Assembly: GCA_947626985.1 (NCBI GenBank)
Contig: CANQUG010000002.1
Span: 1 to 64,000 of the forward strand
Direction of reading: 5' to 3'
Length of the DNA: 64,000 nt
From: an uncultured Lachnospiraceae bacterium
GTDB lineage: Bacteria; Bacillota; Clostridia; Lachnospirales; Lachnospiraceae
Shown here: one piece after another, positions 9,181 through 19,447 of the stretch
How positions within the stretch are numbered: position 1 is the stretch's first letter
Layout of the letters: each line of letters opens with the position of its first letter
The notes under the pieces: model-generated
Database searches by the model: none
What the model was told of the DNA's origin: nothing
Seen by the model: the letters and a program-made list of their open reading frames with translations, nothing else
Program-made: the position numbers and the translations under genes

Positions 9181-11052
9181 TTAAAGTTCTACATAAACCG
9201 CATCGAAGTTGCAGTTGTCCTTGCAGGCGCCGCACTTGATGCAGAGATCGTTGTTGATGGTATATGGACTCTTAACCTTTCCGGTGATCGCGCCTGCCGG
9301 GCAGTTCTTCGCGCACTTGCCGCAGCCCTTGCAGAATTCCGGATTGATGTGGAACTTGCGGAGAGCGGTACAAACCTTGGAACGGCACTTCTTATCCCTG
9401 ATGTGCTCCTCGTACTCGTCGCGGAAGCGCTTCAGTGTGCTGATAACGGGAAGAGGCGCGCTCTTTCCAAGTCCGCACAGAGCCATGCTCCGAACCATGG
9501 TCGCCAGCTCCTGCAGCTCATCCAGATCGGACATCTCGCCCTTGCCTGCCACAATTCTCTCCAGGATCTCCAGCATACGCTTCGTGCCCTCACGGCAGGG
9601 AACGCACTTGCCGCAGCTCTCTCTCTGAGTGAAGCTCATGAAGAATCTGGCAACCTCCACCATACAGGTGTTCTCGTCCATAACTACCAGACCGCCGGAC
9701 CCCATGATGGCGTCAAACTTCTTAACGGAATCAAAGTCAAGGATCTGATCCAGGTGCTCCTCCACCAGACATCCGCCGGAGGGACCGCCGATCTGTACGC
9801 CCTTGAACGCGGCGCCGCTCTTTAAGCCGCCGCCGATATCATAGATAATGTGGCGGAGCGTGGTGCCCATGGGTACTTCGATCAGACCGGTATTCTCGAT
9901 GGATCCGGTAAGGGAGAAGGTCTTGGTTCCCGGGCTGCCCTCTGTTCCGATGGTGCGGAACCAGTCTGCGCCCTGAAGGATAATCTTGGGAACGTTGGCG
10001 TAGGTTTCTACATTATTCAGTACGGTGGGTTTCTCCCACAGACCTTTTTCTACTGTACGGGGCGGTTTTACACGGGGCATGCCGCGGTTTCCTTCGATGG
10101 AAGCCGTCAGAGCGGAGCCCTCGCCGCATACGAATGCGCCCGCGCCGCGGTTAATATGTAAATGGAAGTTTACGCCGGAACCCAGGATGTTGTCGCCCAG
10201 GAGGCCGTAGGCTTCCGCCTGCTCCATGGCCATGCGCAGTCTCTTTACGGACATGGGATACTCGGCACGCACATAGATATAACCGTTCTCGGCGCCTACC
10301 GCGTAGGCCGCCAGGGTCATGCCTTCGATCATCTTATAGGGATCGCCCTCCATTACGGAGCCGTCCATGAATGCGCCGGGGTCGCCCTCGTCGCCGTTGC
10401 ATACGACATAGCGCTCTTTTACCTTCTGGCGCGCCACCTGGCTCCATTTTCTTCCTGCGGGGAAGCCGGCGCCGCCGCGGCCGCGAAGGCCGGATTTCGT
10501 CACTTCGTCGATCACGTCCTGGGGGGTCATCTCAAAGAATGCTTTGGCCAGCGCCTGATAGCCGCCTACCGCGATATACTCGTCGATGGATTCGGCGTCG
10601 ATCTTGCCGCAGTTCTCCAGAACGATCCTGGTCTGCAGCTTCAGGAACGGGATGTCGTCCGGGTGCTGGCAGATCTCGTCATTATGTTTATAGAAGAGAC
10701 GCTCCACGGGCTCGCCCCGGAGAACGGTCTTCTCCACGATTTCCTTGCAGTCCTCGATCTGAACATGTACATACTGATAGTCATAGGGCTCGATGCGCAT
10801 CAGCGGTCCCAGCTCGCAAAGGCCCTGGCAGCCGGTCTTGATCACGCCCACGTGAGGAACGTCCTTCTGCATCTCGATCTTCACGCCCTCGATGTCCTTA
10901 CAGAGCTTCACCATCTCGTCGTAAATCTTCTGAGAACCGGAAGCGATACATCCTGTACCTGAACAGACAAGCACACGGCAGGTATAGGAATCAATGACCT
11001 TTTGCACCTCTGCCTGTTTGTTCAACAGGGCTTCTTTATTATTGATACTCAT
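9181..11052 (-). CDS. hydB: Bifurcating hydrogenase NuoF-like subunit
   Basis: 623 aa; GRGGAGFPAGRKW, CGEGSAL, SCGKCVPCREGTKRM, C-terminal 2x[4Fe-4S]. Confidence 0.95.
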   Translation of the reverse strand: MSINNKEALLNKQAEVQKVIDSYTCRVLVCSGTGCIASGSQKIYDEMVKLCKDIEGVKIEMQKDVPHVGVIKTGCQGLCELGPLMRIEPYDYQYVHVQIEDCKEIVEKTVLRGEPVERLFYKHNDEICQHPDDIPFLKLQTRIVLENCGKIDAESIDEYIAVGGYQALAKAFFEMTPQDVIDEVTKSGLRGRGGAGFPAGRKWSQVARQKVKERYVVCNGDEGDPGAFMDGSVMEGDPYKMIEGMTLAAYAVGAENGYIYVRAEYPMSVKRLRMAMEQAEAYGLLGDNILGSGVNFHLHINRGAGAFVCGEGSALTASIEGNRGMPRVKPPRTVEKGLWEKPTVLNNVETYANVPKIILQGADWFRTIGTEGSPGTKTFSLTGSIENTGLIEVPMGTTLRHIIYDIGGGLKSGAAFKGVQIGGPSGGCLVEEHLDQILDFDSVKKFDAIMGSGGLVVMDENTCMVEVARFFMSFTQRESCGKCVPCREGTKRMLEILERIVAGKGEMSDLDELQELATMVRSMALCGLGKSAPLPVISTLKRFRDEYEEHIRDKKCRSKVCTALRKFHINPEFCKGCGKCAKNCPAGAITGKVKSPYTINNDLCIKCGACKDNCNFDAVYVEL

Positions 11053-11528
11053 GCGCTCTCACCTCTCAATCCATCAAGCAGCTCTATGGCCTTTTCGGGT
11101 GTCATTTTGGGGTGTACCTCGTCGTTCACCGTACATGTGGGCGCCAGTCCGCACGCGCCCAGGCAGGAAACCGTCTCAATCGTGAAAAGCATGTCGTCGG
11201 TGGTGTGTTTCTTATGGCTCAGTCCCAGCTCCTTCAGCATGGCTTCCTTCACCGGCATGGATTTTCTTACGTGGCACGCCGTGCCGTCGCAGACTTTAAT
11301 GATATACTTGCCCTTGGGCTCAAACGAAAAGTTCTCATAGAAAGTCGCTACACTGTAGGCCTTCGCCTCTGTCACTCCGATCTGCGACGCTACGTAAGTG
11401 AGAAGCTCTCCCGGCAGATAACGGTACTCTGCCTGGATGTCCTGCATGATGGGGATCAGCGAGGCGGCTCTGCGCCCGTAATGCTCAATGACCTCATCCG
11501 CTTTTTTGTAATAAGACTGGTCTAACAT
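11049..11528 (-). CDS. hydC: Bifurcating hydrogenase NuoE-like subunit
   Basis: 159 aa; YLPGELLTYVA...SVATFYENF...VCDGTACHVR...CLGACGLAP. Confidence 0.95.
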   Translation of the reverse strand: MLDQSYYKKADEVIEHYGRRAASLIPIMQDIQAEYRYLPGELLTYVASQIGVTEAKAYSVATFYENFSFEPKGKYIIKVCDGTACHVRKSMPVKEAMLKELGLSHKKHTTDDMLFTIETVSCLGACGLAPTCTVNDEVHPKMTPEKAIELLDGLRGESA

Positions 11529-11596
11529 TCATTTCCCTCCTTAATTAGTTTTCCTCAAGTCCATTTTAGTAAATATACACATACACTTGTATTTTG

Positions 11597-11625
11597 ATTA
11601 TACATGATTCTGGTAAATTTCACAA
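11597..11625 (-). promoter_or_regulatory. Putative sigma-A promoter of hydCBA
   Basis: Minus strand TTGTGA - 17 bp - TATAAT, about 70 bp upstream of hydC. Confidence 0.65.
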
Positions 11626-11785
11626 GGGATAACTTTAAAATTTTCTGAATTATCCTCGAAAAATGGCTTAAAAATGCGGTTTTTCAGAACTTTGTATGCA
11701 AAAAAGTGCAATGCAGGAACTTTGACAATGCTGTTAAAAACAAAACACAGTACAAATTCAGACAGGGCCGGATTCGTTTTTCTGC

Positions 11786-11815
11786 TTGCCAAAATGCCCC
11801 CTTCTGGGGTATGAT
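11786..11815 (+). promoter_or_regulatory. Putative sigma-A promoter of parE-parC
   Basis: TTGCCA - 18 bp - TATGAT about 45 bp upstream of the parE ATG. Confidence 0.5.
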
Positions 11816-11861
11816 ATAGAACGAATGTTTGATATATCTGCAGAAAGGAAGCATATCCGTC

Positions 11862-13787
11862 ATGGCAAAAAAGGAAACCTACGACGCCGGCAGCATCTCG
11901 GTGCTGGAGGGACTGGAAGCGGTCCGCAAGCGGCCGGGAATGTATATCGGAAGCGTGTCCAGAAAGGGGCTGAACCACCTGATCTACGAGATCGTGGACA
12001 ACGCGGTGGACGAGCACCTTGCAGGGTTCTGCGACAGGATTCACGTCATCCTCAACAGGGACGGCTCCTGTACCGTGGACGACAACGGCCGCGGGATCCC
12101 CGTGGACATGCACGAAAAGGGAATGGCCGCGGAGCGTCTGGTATTCACCACTCTTCACGCAGGAGGAAAATTTGACAATACCGTGTATAAAACCAGCGGA
12201 GGGCTCCACGGGGTGGGTTCCTCGGTGGTCAACGCCCTGTCCGTCTGGCTGGACGTGAAGATCAGCCGCGACGGCTATGTTCACCATGACTATTACGAGA
12301 GAGGCGTTCCCGCCCTGGAGCTGGAGAACGGCCTTCTGCCCAGGATCAAAAAGACGAAGGCCACAGGCTCCTGCATCACCTTCCTCCCGGACCCGGAAAT
12401 TTTCGAAAAAACCGTGTTTTCCGCCGCGGAGGTGAAGAGCCGCCTTCATGAGACCGCCTATCTGAACCCCGCTCTCACCATCCTGTTTGAGGACAGACGA
12501 GGCGAGCACACCGAGACGGTCACCTACCAGGAACCCGAGGGAATCATCGGCTATATCCGGGATCTGAACCAGAACGCCCAGCCCGTCCACGACCCGGTTT
12601 ACCTGAAAGGAGAGACGGACGGCATCCGGGTGGAGGTGGCCTTCCAGTTCATCAACGAATTCCGTGAGAACGTTCTGGGCTTCTGCAACAACATCTACAA
12701 TGCCGAGGGCGGCACCCACCTGACAGGATTCAAGACCACATTTACCACCGTGATGAACAATTACGCCAGAGAGCTGGGCATTCTCAAGGAGAAGGATCCG
12801 AATTTTACAGGCGCGGACATCCGCAACGGCATGACCGCGGTGGTTTCCATCAAGCATCCGGAGCCCCGCTTCGAGGGCCAGACCAAGACCAAGCTGGACA
12901 ACCAGGACGCGGCGAAGGCCACCGGCAAGGTGGTGGGCGAGCAGCTGGTGCTCTATTTTGACCGGAACCTGGAGGCGCTGAAATCCGTTCTCGCCTGCGC
13001 GGAAAAGGCGGCGAAGATCCGTAAATCCGAGGAGCGGGCCAAAACCAACCTTCTCACGAAGCAGAAGTATTCCTTCGATTCCAACGGCAAGCTGGCCAAC
13101 TGCGAGAAGAAGGACCCCTCCCTCTGCGAGATCTTCATCGTGGAGGGCGATTCCGCCGGGGGCTCCGCCAAGACCGCCCGGGACCGGAATTACCAGGCCA
13201 TCCTTCCCATCCGGGGCAAAATCCTTAATGTGGAGAAGGCCAGCATTGACAAAATACTGGCGAACGCGGAGATCAAAACCATGATCAACGCCTTCGGCTG
13301 CGGATTTTCCGAGGGCTACGGCAACGACTTTGACATTACGAAGCTCCGGTACGACAAGATCGTGATCATGGCGGATGCGGACGTGGACGGAGCTCATATT
13401 TCCACCCTTCTTCTCACTCTGTTTTACCGGTTTATGCCGGAGCTCATCTACGAAGGCCACGTGTACATCGCCATGCCGCCCCTGTACAAGGTCATGCCCA
13501 AAAAGGGGGCGGAGGAATACCTCTACGACGACAAGGCTCTGGAAAAGTACCGCCGGACCCATAAGGCGGGGACCTTCACCCTCCAGAGATACAAGGGTCT
13601 GGGTGAAATGGATGCGGAACAGCTGTGGGAAACCACGCTGAACCCGAAGACGAGAATCATGAAGCGGGTAGAGATCGAGGACGCCAGACTGGCCTCCAGC
13701 CTCACGGAGGTTCTTATGGGAAGCGAAGTGTCGCCCCGGAAGGCCTTTATTTATGAGCATGCCCAGGACGCGGAACTGGACGTCTGA
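11862..13787 (+). CDS. parE: DNA topoisomerase IV/gyrase-type subunit B
   Basis: Start at ATG 11862 after AGAAAGGAAG; VLEGLEAVRKRPGMYIGS, VEGDSAGGSAKTARDR, RYKGLGEMDAEQLWETT. Confidence 0.92.
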   Translation: MAKKETYDAGSISVLEGLEAVRKRPGMYIGSVSRKGLNHLIYEIVDNAVDEHLAGFCDRIHVILNRDGSCTVDDNGRGIPVDMHEKGMAAERLVFTTLHAGGKFDNTVYKTSGGLHGVGSSVVNALSVWLDVKISRDGYVHHDYYERGVPALELENGLLPRIKKTKATGSCITFLPDPEIFEKTVFSAAEVKSRLHETAYLNPALTILFEDRRGEHTETVTYQEPEGIIGYIRDLNQNAQPVHDPVYLKGETDGIRVEVAFQFINEFRENVLGFCNNIYNAEGGTHLTGFKTTFTTVMNNYARELGILKEKDPNFTGADIRNGMTAVVSIKHPEPRFEGQTKTKLDNQDAAKATGKVVGEQLVLYFDRNLEALKSVLACAEKAAKIRKSEERAKTNLLTKQKYSFDSNGKLANCEKKDPSLCEIFIVEGDSAGGSAKTARDRNYQAILPIRGKILNVEKASIDKILANAEIKTMINAFGCGFSEGYGNDFDITKLRYDKIVIMADADVDGAHISTLLLTLFYRFMPELIYEGHVYIAMPPLYKVMPKKGAEEYLYDDKALEKYRRTHKAGTFTLQRYKGLGEMDAEQLWETTLNPKTRIMKRVEIEDARLASSLTEVLMGSEVSPRKAFIYEHAQDAELDV

Positions 13788-13811
13788 CGATTTCTCCTTC
13801 AGGAGGGAACC

Positions 13812-16058
13812 ATGAAAACAGAACAGGAAACGATCATTGCCGCCGATTATGCGGAAATCATGCAGAAATCCTATATCGATTACGCCATGAGCGTCATCAT
13901 TTCCCGTGCCCTCCCCGACGTGAGGGACGGACTGAAGCCGGTGCAGAGACGCACCCTCTACGACATGTACGAGCTGGGGATCCGCTACGACCGCCCCTAC
14001 AGAAAATGCGCCCGTATCGTGGGCGACACCATGGGCAAATACCATCCCCACGGGGACAGCTCCATCTACGAGGCTCTCGTGGTGATGGCCCAGGATTTTA
14101 AAAAGGGGAAAACCCTGGTGGACGGCCACGGAAATTTCGGCTCCATCGAGGGGGACGGTGCGGCTGCCATGAGATACACGGAGGCCCGCCTGGAAAAGCT
14201 AACCCAGGAAGTGTTCCTGGGGGACCTGGACAAGGACGTGGTGGACTTTACCCCCAACTTTGACGAGACGGAAAAAGAGCCGGTGGTTCTGCCGGTAAAA
14301 ATACCCAATCTCCTCATCAACGGAGCGGACGGCATCGCCGTGGGAATGGCTACCAGCATTCCTCCCCATAACCTGGGGGAGGTGGTGGACGCGGTCAAGG
14401 CCTACATGCGGGACAGCGAGATCAGCGTCAAAGGCCTGATGCGCTATATCAAGGGACCGGACTTCCCCACGGGAGGCATCGTGGTGAACAAGGACGAGCT
14501 CCGGAGCATCTACGAGACCGGTTCGGGCAAGATCCGCCTCCGGGGAAAGGTAGATGTGGAAAATCTGAAGGGCGGCAAAACCCAGCTGGTGATCACGGAG
14601 ATTCCCTACACCATGCTGGGAGCCAACATCGGGAAATTCCTCAACGACGTGGCCGCCCTGGTGGAAACGAAAAAGACCACGGACATCACGGACATTTCCA
14701 ATCAGTCCTCCAAGGAGGGCATCCGCATCGTCCTGGAGCTCCGCCGTGACACGGACGTGGAAAATCTTACCAATCTGCTGTACAAAAAGACCCGCCTGGA
14801 GGATACCTTCGGGGTGAATATGCTGGCGGTGGCGGACGGACGGCCGGAAATCCTCAGCCTGAAGCAGGTCATCGAGCACCATGTGGATTTTCTTTTTGAG
14901 ATCACTACTAGAAAATATCAGACCCTTCTGGCCAGAGAGCTGGAGAAGAAGGAGATTCAGGAGGGCCTGATCAAGGCCTGCGACGTCATCGATCTGATCA
15001 TCGAGATCCTCCGGGGGAGCAAAAGCCGGGAACAGGCGAAAAAATGCCTGGTGGAGGGCGTCACCGAGGGGATCCGGTTCCGGACGAAAACCAGCGAGCG
15101 CGCGGCGTCGAGGCTGCGGTTCACGGAACGTCAGGCCACGGCGATCCTGGAGATGCGCCTTTACAGGCTCATCGGCCTGGAAATTCAGGCGCTCCAGGAG
15201 GAATATCAGGAGACCATGGGGCATATCTCCCGCTATCAGGATATCCTGGACCATTATGAATCCATGTCTCAGGTGATCATAAAAGAACTGGACGAGATCA
15301 AAAAAGAATACGGAACGAAGCGCCGCACCGCCATCGAAAACGCGGAGGAAGCGGTTTATGAGGAAAAGAAGATGGAGGAGATGGAGGTCTGCTTCCTGAT
15401 GGACCGCTTCGGCTACATGAAGATCGTGGATATGACGGCCTACGAGAGAAACAGGGAGGCCGCTCATAATGAGAATAAATATGTCTTTACCTGTATGAAT
15501 ACGGATAAGATCTGCATCTTCACCGATATCGGAAAAATGCACACGGTCAGGGTCAGCGATATTCCGCTGGTGCGCTTCCGGGACAAAGGAACCCCCGCGG
15601 ATAATCTGAGCAATTACTCCAGCACCCAGGAGCAGATGCTGCTGGTGGCCCCCATGAGCGAAGTCAGCCGTTCCACACTTCTGTTTGTCACGGAGACCGC
15701 CATGTGCAAGCTGGTGGACGGCGGAGAATTTGACGCGTCCAAGCGCACCATCGCCTCCACCCGGATCGGCGAGGGGGATAAACTCATTTTCACCGGGATC
15801 GCCGGCGAGATGGAACAGGTAGTTCTGGAAAGCGGCGGCGGGTATTTCCTTCGGTTCCCTCTGAAGGAAATTCCTCTGAAAAAGAAAACCGCTCTGGGCG
15901 TAAGGGGCATGAAGCTGGCGGAGACGGACCGGCTGGTTCATGCGTATCTGCTGGGAGGAAACCGGGAGTACACCATTACCTGGCATGATAAGGAATTCTC
16001 CCTGAATAAAGTGAAGATGGCGGGGCGGGATACCAAGGGAACCCGGCCGAGAGGATGA
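13812..16058 (+). CDS. parC: DNA topoisomerase IV/gyrase-type subunit A
   Basis: 748 aa; [27 protein letters not shown], catalytic RYTEARLE; follows parE by ~25 bp. Confidence 0.92.
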   Translation: MKTEQETIIAADYAEIMQKSYIDYAMSVIISRALPDVRDGLKPVQRRTLYDMYELGIRYDRPYRKCARIVGDTMGKYHPHGDSSIYEALVVMAQDFKKGKTLVDGHGNFGSIEGDGAAAMRYTEARLEKLTQEVFLGDLDKDVVDFTPNFDETEKEPVVLPVKIPNLLINGADGIAVGMATSIPPHNLGEVVDAVKAYMRDSEISVKGLMRYIKGPDFPTGGIVVNKDELRSIYETGSGKIRLRGKVDVENLKGGKTQLVITEIPYTMLGANIGKFLNDVAALVETKKTTDITDISNQSSKEGIRIVLELRRDTDVENLTNLLYKKTRLEDTFGVNMLAVADGRPEILSLKQVIEHHVDFLFEITTRKYQTLLARELEKKEIQEGLIKACDVIDLIIEILRGSKSREQAKKCLVEGVTEGIRFRTKTSERAASRLRFTERQATAILEMRLYRLIGLEIQALQEEYQETMGHISRYQDILDHYESMSQVIIKELDEIKKEYGTKRRTAIENAEEAVYEEKKMEEMEVCFLMDRFGYMKIVDMTAYERNREAAHNENKYVFTCMNTDKICIFTDIGKMHTVRVSDIPLVRFRDKGTPADNLSNYSSTQEQMLLVAPMSEVSRSTLLFVTETAMCKLVDGGEFDASKRTIASTRIGEGDKLIFTGIAGEMEQVVLESGGGYFLRFPLKEIPLKKKTALGVRGMKLAETDRLVHAYLLGGNREYTITWHDKEFSLNKVKMAGRDTKGTRPRG

Positions 16059-16100
16059 GGCTGACGGCGTCAAGAATGCGTGGCGCTGACGGCTAAAGGC

Positions 16101-16321
16101 CGGTGACGCCGTCAACGTAAAGGCCTGAAAGTGCCGATGGCATAAAAACCCGGTAGCGCCGACGGCATAAAAGCCCGGTAACGCCGACGGCATAAAAGCC
16201 CGGTAGCGCCGTAAGCATAAAAGCCTGGAAGTGCCATAGCATAAAGGCCCGGTGACGCCGTCGACGTAAAGACCCGGTAATGACGCCGGCACAAAAACCG
16301 GATGAGGTTGACGTCGCAAAA
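16101..16321. repeat. ~25-bp tandem repeat array (about 9 degenerate copies, CCCGGTAGCGCCGACGGCATAAAAG)
   Basis: Successive 24/25-nt units: cccggtagcgccgacggcataaaag / cccggtaacgccgacggcataaaag / cccggtagcgccgtaagcataaaag / cctggaagtgccatagcataaagg / cccggtgacgccgtcgacgtaaaga ... Confidence 0.92.
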
Positions 16322-16398
16322 TTGTTGCAAAATCATTACGAATATGTTAATGTATAGGATAGGATTTTCGGTACATGTCAGATGAAAGGAGTTCTATT

Positions 16399-17169
16399 AT
16401 GTCAAAATACCGCAGCATATTCAGACGCATTCTTGTTTTTGCGCTTCTGACAGCAGTCCTCTCCGGCTGCTTCCCGATGAACGCCGCAGCCGCAGCCGCG
16501 AAAAGCAAATATGTAAGCAATAAATACGCCAGGGTATGGATGAACATCCTCGGCGCAGTGGAAACCGGCGGACAGGTCTATGGCCAGCGGAATTATTCCA
16601 GCTTTATCGGTCCCTACACCGGATCGCCCAACGAACACAGCTGCACCGCCGGCGCTTATCAGGAATACGGAGAAAATCTCCGTCAGCTTCTGCTGGCGAT
16701 CCAGAAACAGTACCCCGCCGTTTTTAAACGGCTGGATACGGCCAAAATCGCGAAGGATCTGAAACGGGTATGGTCCGAAAGCGCCCCCTATACCGCAAAG
16801 CCCGGAAGCGCCAAGGCGAAGGCCATCGTAAATATCATTTCCAGCGCCAAGGGAAAACGGGTACAGGACCAGAGAGCCGTAGAACTGCTGGATACCTATC
16901 TGGCCGGCATTAAAAAGCTGGGAGTAAAAAAACTGCGCTGCGGTCTCTTTATGGCGGAATGCTATCATCTGGGAGGCTACGCGGCAGTTCAGAGAGTGGT
17001 AAATCGGGCATCCAATAAAAACAGCCTCTCGTCTCTGCGTAAATCCCTGTACCTGGATCAGAAGGACTACAGCAACAGCTACCAGATCGGAGATACCATT
17101 TACCAGGGCAGACATGAACTCATCTATAAATGGCTGAAACAATACATACCTGCAAACGCTGTTTTTTAA
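16399..17169 (+). CDS. Secreted protein of uncertain function, lysozyme/transglycosylase-like N-terminal segment
   Basis: ATG 16399 after GAAAGGAG; signal peptide ...LLTAVLSGCFPMNAAAAA; VWMNILGAVETGGQVYGQRNYSSFIGPY...GAYQEYG. Confidence 0.6.
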   Translation: MSKYRSIFRRILVFALLTAVLSGCFPMNAAAAAAKSKYVSNKYARVWMNILGAVETGGQVYGQRNYSSFIGPYTGSPNEHSCTAGAYQEYGENLRQLLLAIQKQYPAVFKRLDTAKIAKDLKRVWSESAPYTAKPGSAKAKAIVNIISSAKGKRVQDQRAVELLDTYLAGIKKLGVKKLRCGLFMAECYHLGGYAAVQRVVNRASNKNSLSSLRKSLYLDQKDYSNSYQIGDTIYQGRHELIYKWLKQYIPANAVF

Positions 17170-17319
17170 ATTTACTTTTTCCTGACAGGGAAGCCGCTTC
17201 GCAGAACCGGGCGCTGAGAAGGGCGCTGAGAAAAGAATTTTCTGCTGACAGTCAAAAAATGACACGTAAAACGTCGAAAAAGAAGTCCTAAAATGGGGAA
17301 GGGAAGGGGGAATGGAAAA

Positions 17320-17769
17320 ATGAGATGTCCGTTCTGTAATCAGGAAAACACAAAAGTAGTGGATTCCAGACCTGTAGAAGATACGAATTCCATACGGAGA
17401 AGACGTATGTGCGAAAAATGCGGAAAACGTTTTACCACTTATGAAACGGTGGAGACCATTCCGCTGACCGTAATAAAAAAGGATCACACCCGGGAGCAGT
17501 ATGACCGGAATAAAATCCAGGACGGCGTGCTCCGCGCCTGCTATAAGAGACCCATACCTATAGAAAAGATCGAGGAAATGATCGATTCCATCGAGGGAGA
17601 GATTTTTCAGACGGAGGAGCGGGAGGTATCCAGCTCCAGGATCGGCGAGATTGTCATGACGCATCTGAAGGATGTGGACGCCGTAGCTTATGTAAGATTC
17701 GCCTCCGTATACCGGGAATTCAAGGATATCGGCACTTTTATGGAGGAAATCAAGAAATTTATGAATTAA
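17320..17769 (+). CDS. nrdR: Transcriptional repressor NrdR
   Basis: MRCPFCNQENTKVVDSRPVEDTNSIRRRRMCEKCGKRFTTYE plus ATP-cone. Confidence 0.98.
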   Translation: MRCPFCNQENTKVVDSRPVEDTNSIRRRRMCEKCGKRFTTYETVETIPLTVIKKDHTREQYDRNKIQDGVLRACYKRPIPIEKIEEMIDSIEGEIFQTEEREVSSSRIGEIVMTHLKDVDAVAYVRFASVYREFKDIGTFMEEIKKFMN

Positions 17770-17792
17770 AAATATATCGTTCAACTATCAAA

Positions 17793-17819
17793 CGGGGGTG
17801 CGGACTGACCGCACCCCCG
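17793..17819. terminator. Strong GC hairpin between convergent nrdR and gdhA
   Basis: CGGGGGTGCGG/CCGCACCCCCG, 5-nt loop; weak T tract. Confidence 0.7.
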
Positions 17820-17849
17820 AATATTATTTATCAGGATTTTTTATCAGAA

Positions 17850-19196
<1,347 letters not shown>

Positions 19197-19229
19197 TCAT
19201 CCAAATAAGTATCTATATATACCGTTGCT

Positions 19230-19258
19230 ATTATACACTACCGATTTAAAAATGAAAA
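19230..19258 (-). promoter_or_regulatory. Putative sigma-A promoter of gdhA
   Basis: Minus strand TTTTCA - 17 bp - TATAAT. Confidence 0.6.
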
Positions 19259-19300
19259 GACCGGGGAACAAATTTTTCCTGTAAATTTTTTCGCATATTT

Positions 19301-19396
19301 TCCGCAGTTCTCTGCACTTCTCTGCACTTCTCCGCACTTCTCCGCAGTTCTCTGTAGTTCTCTGTAGTTCTCTGTAGTTCTCCGCAGTTCTCCGCA
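19301..19396. repeat. 10-bp tandem repeat, ~9.6 copies (TCYGYASTTC)
   Basis: tccgcagttc tctgcacttc tctgcacttc tccgcacttc tccgcagttc tctgtagttc x3 tccgcagttc tccgca. Confidence 0.95.
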
Positions 19397-19442
19397 AAAA
19401 AGCCCCGCGTGAGCCTGCCGGCATCATGCGGGGACTTTTTTA
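19396..19442. terminator. Bidirectional intrinsic terminator
   Basis: A6 - CCCCGCGTGA...TCATGCGGGG - T7. Confidence 0.85.
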
Positions 19443-19447
19443 TTTTA

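Noticed and set aside
11598-14129. 843-aa minus-strand ORF
   Set aside because: Antisense to parE; a codon-bias artefact
14199-16319. 706-aa minus-strand ORF
   Set aside because: Antisense to parC; its N-terminal repeats are translated from the 25-bp tandem array
16101-16321. CRISPR array
   Set aside because: Units are contiguous, ~25 bp and degenerate, with no unique spacers and no cas genes
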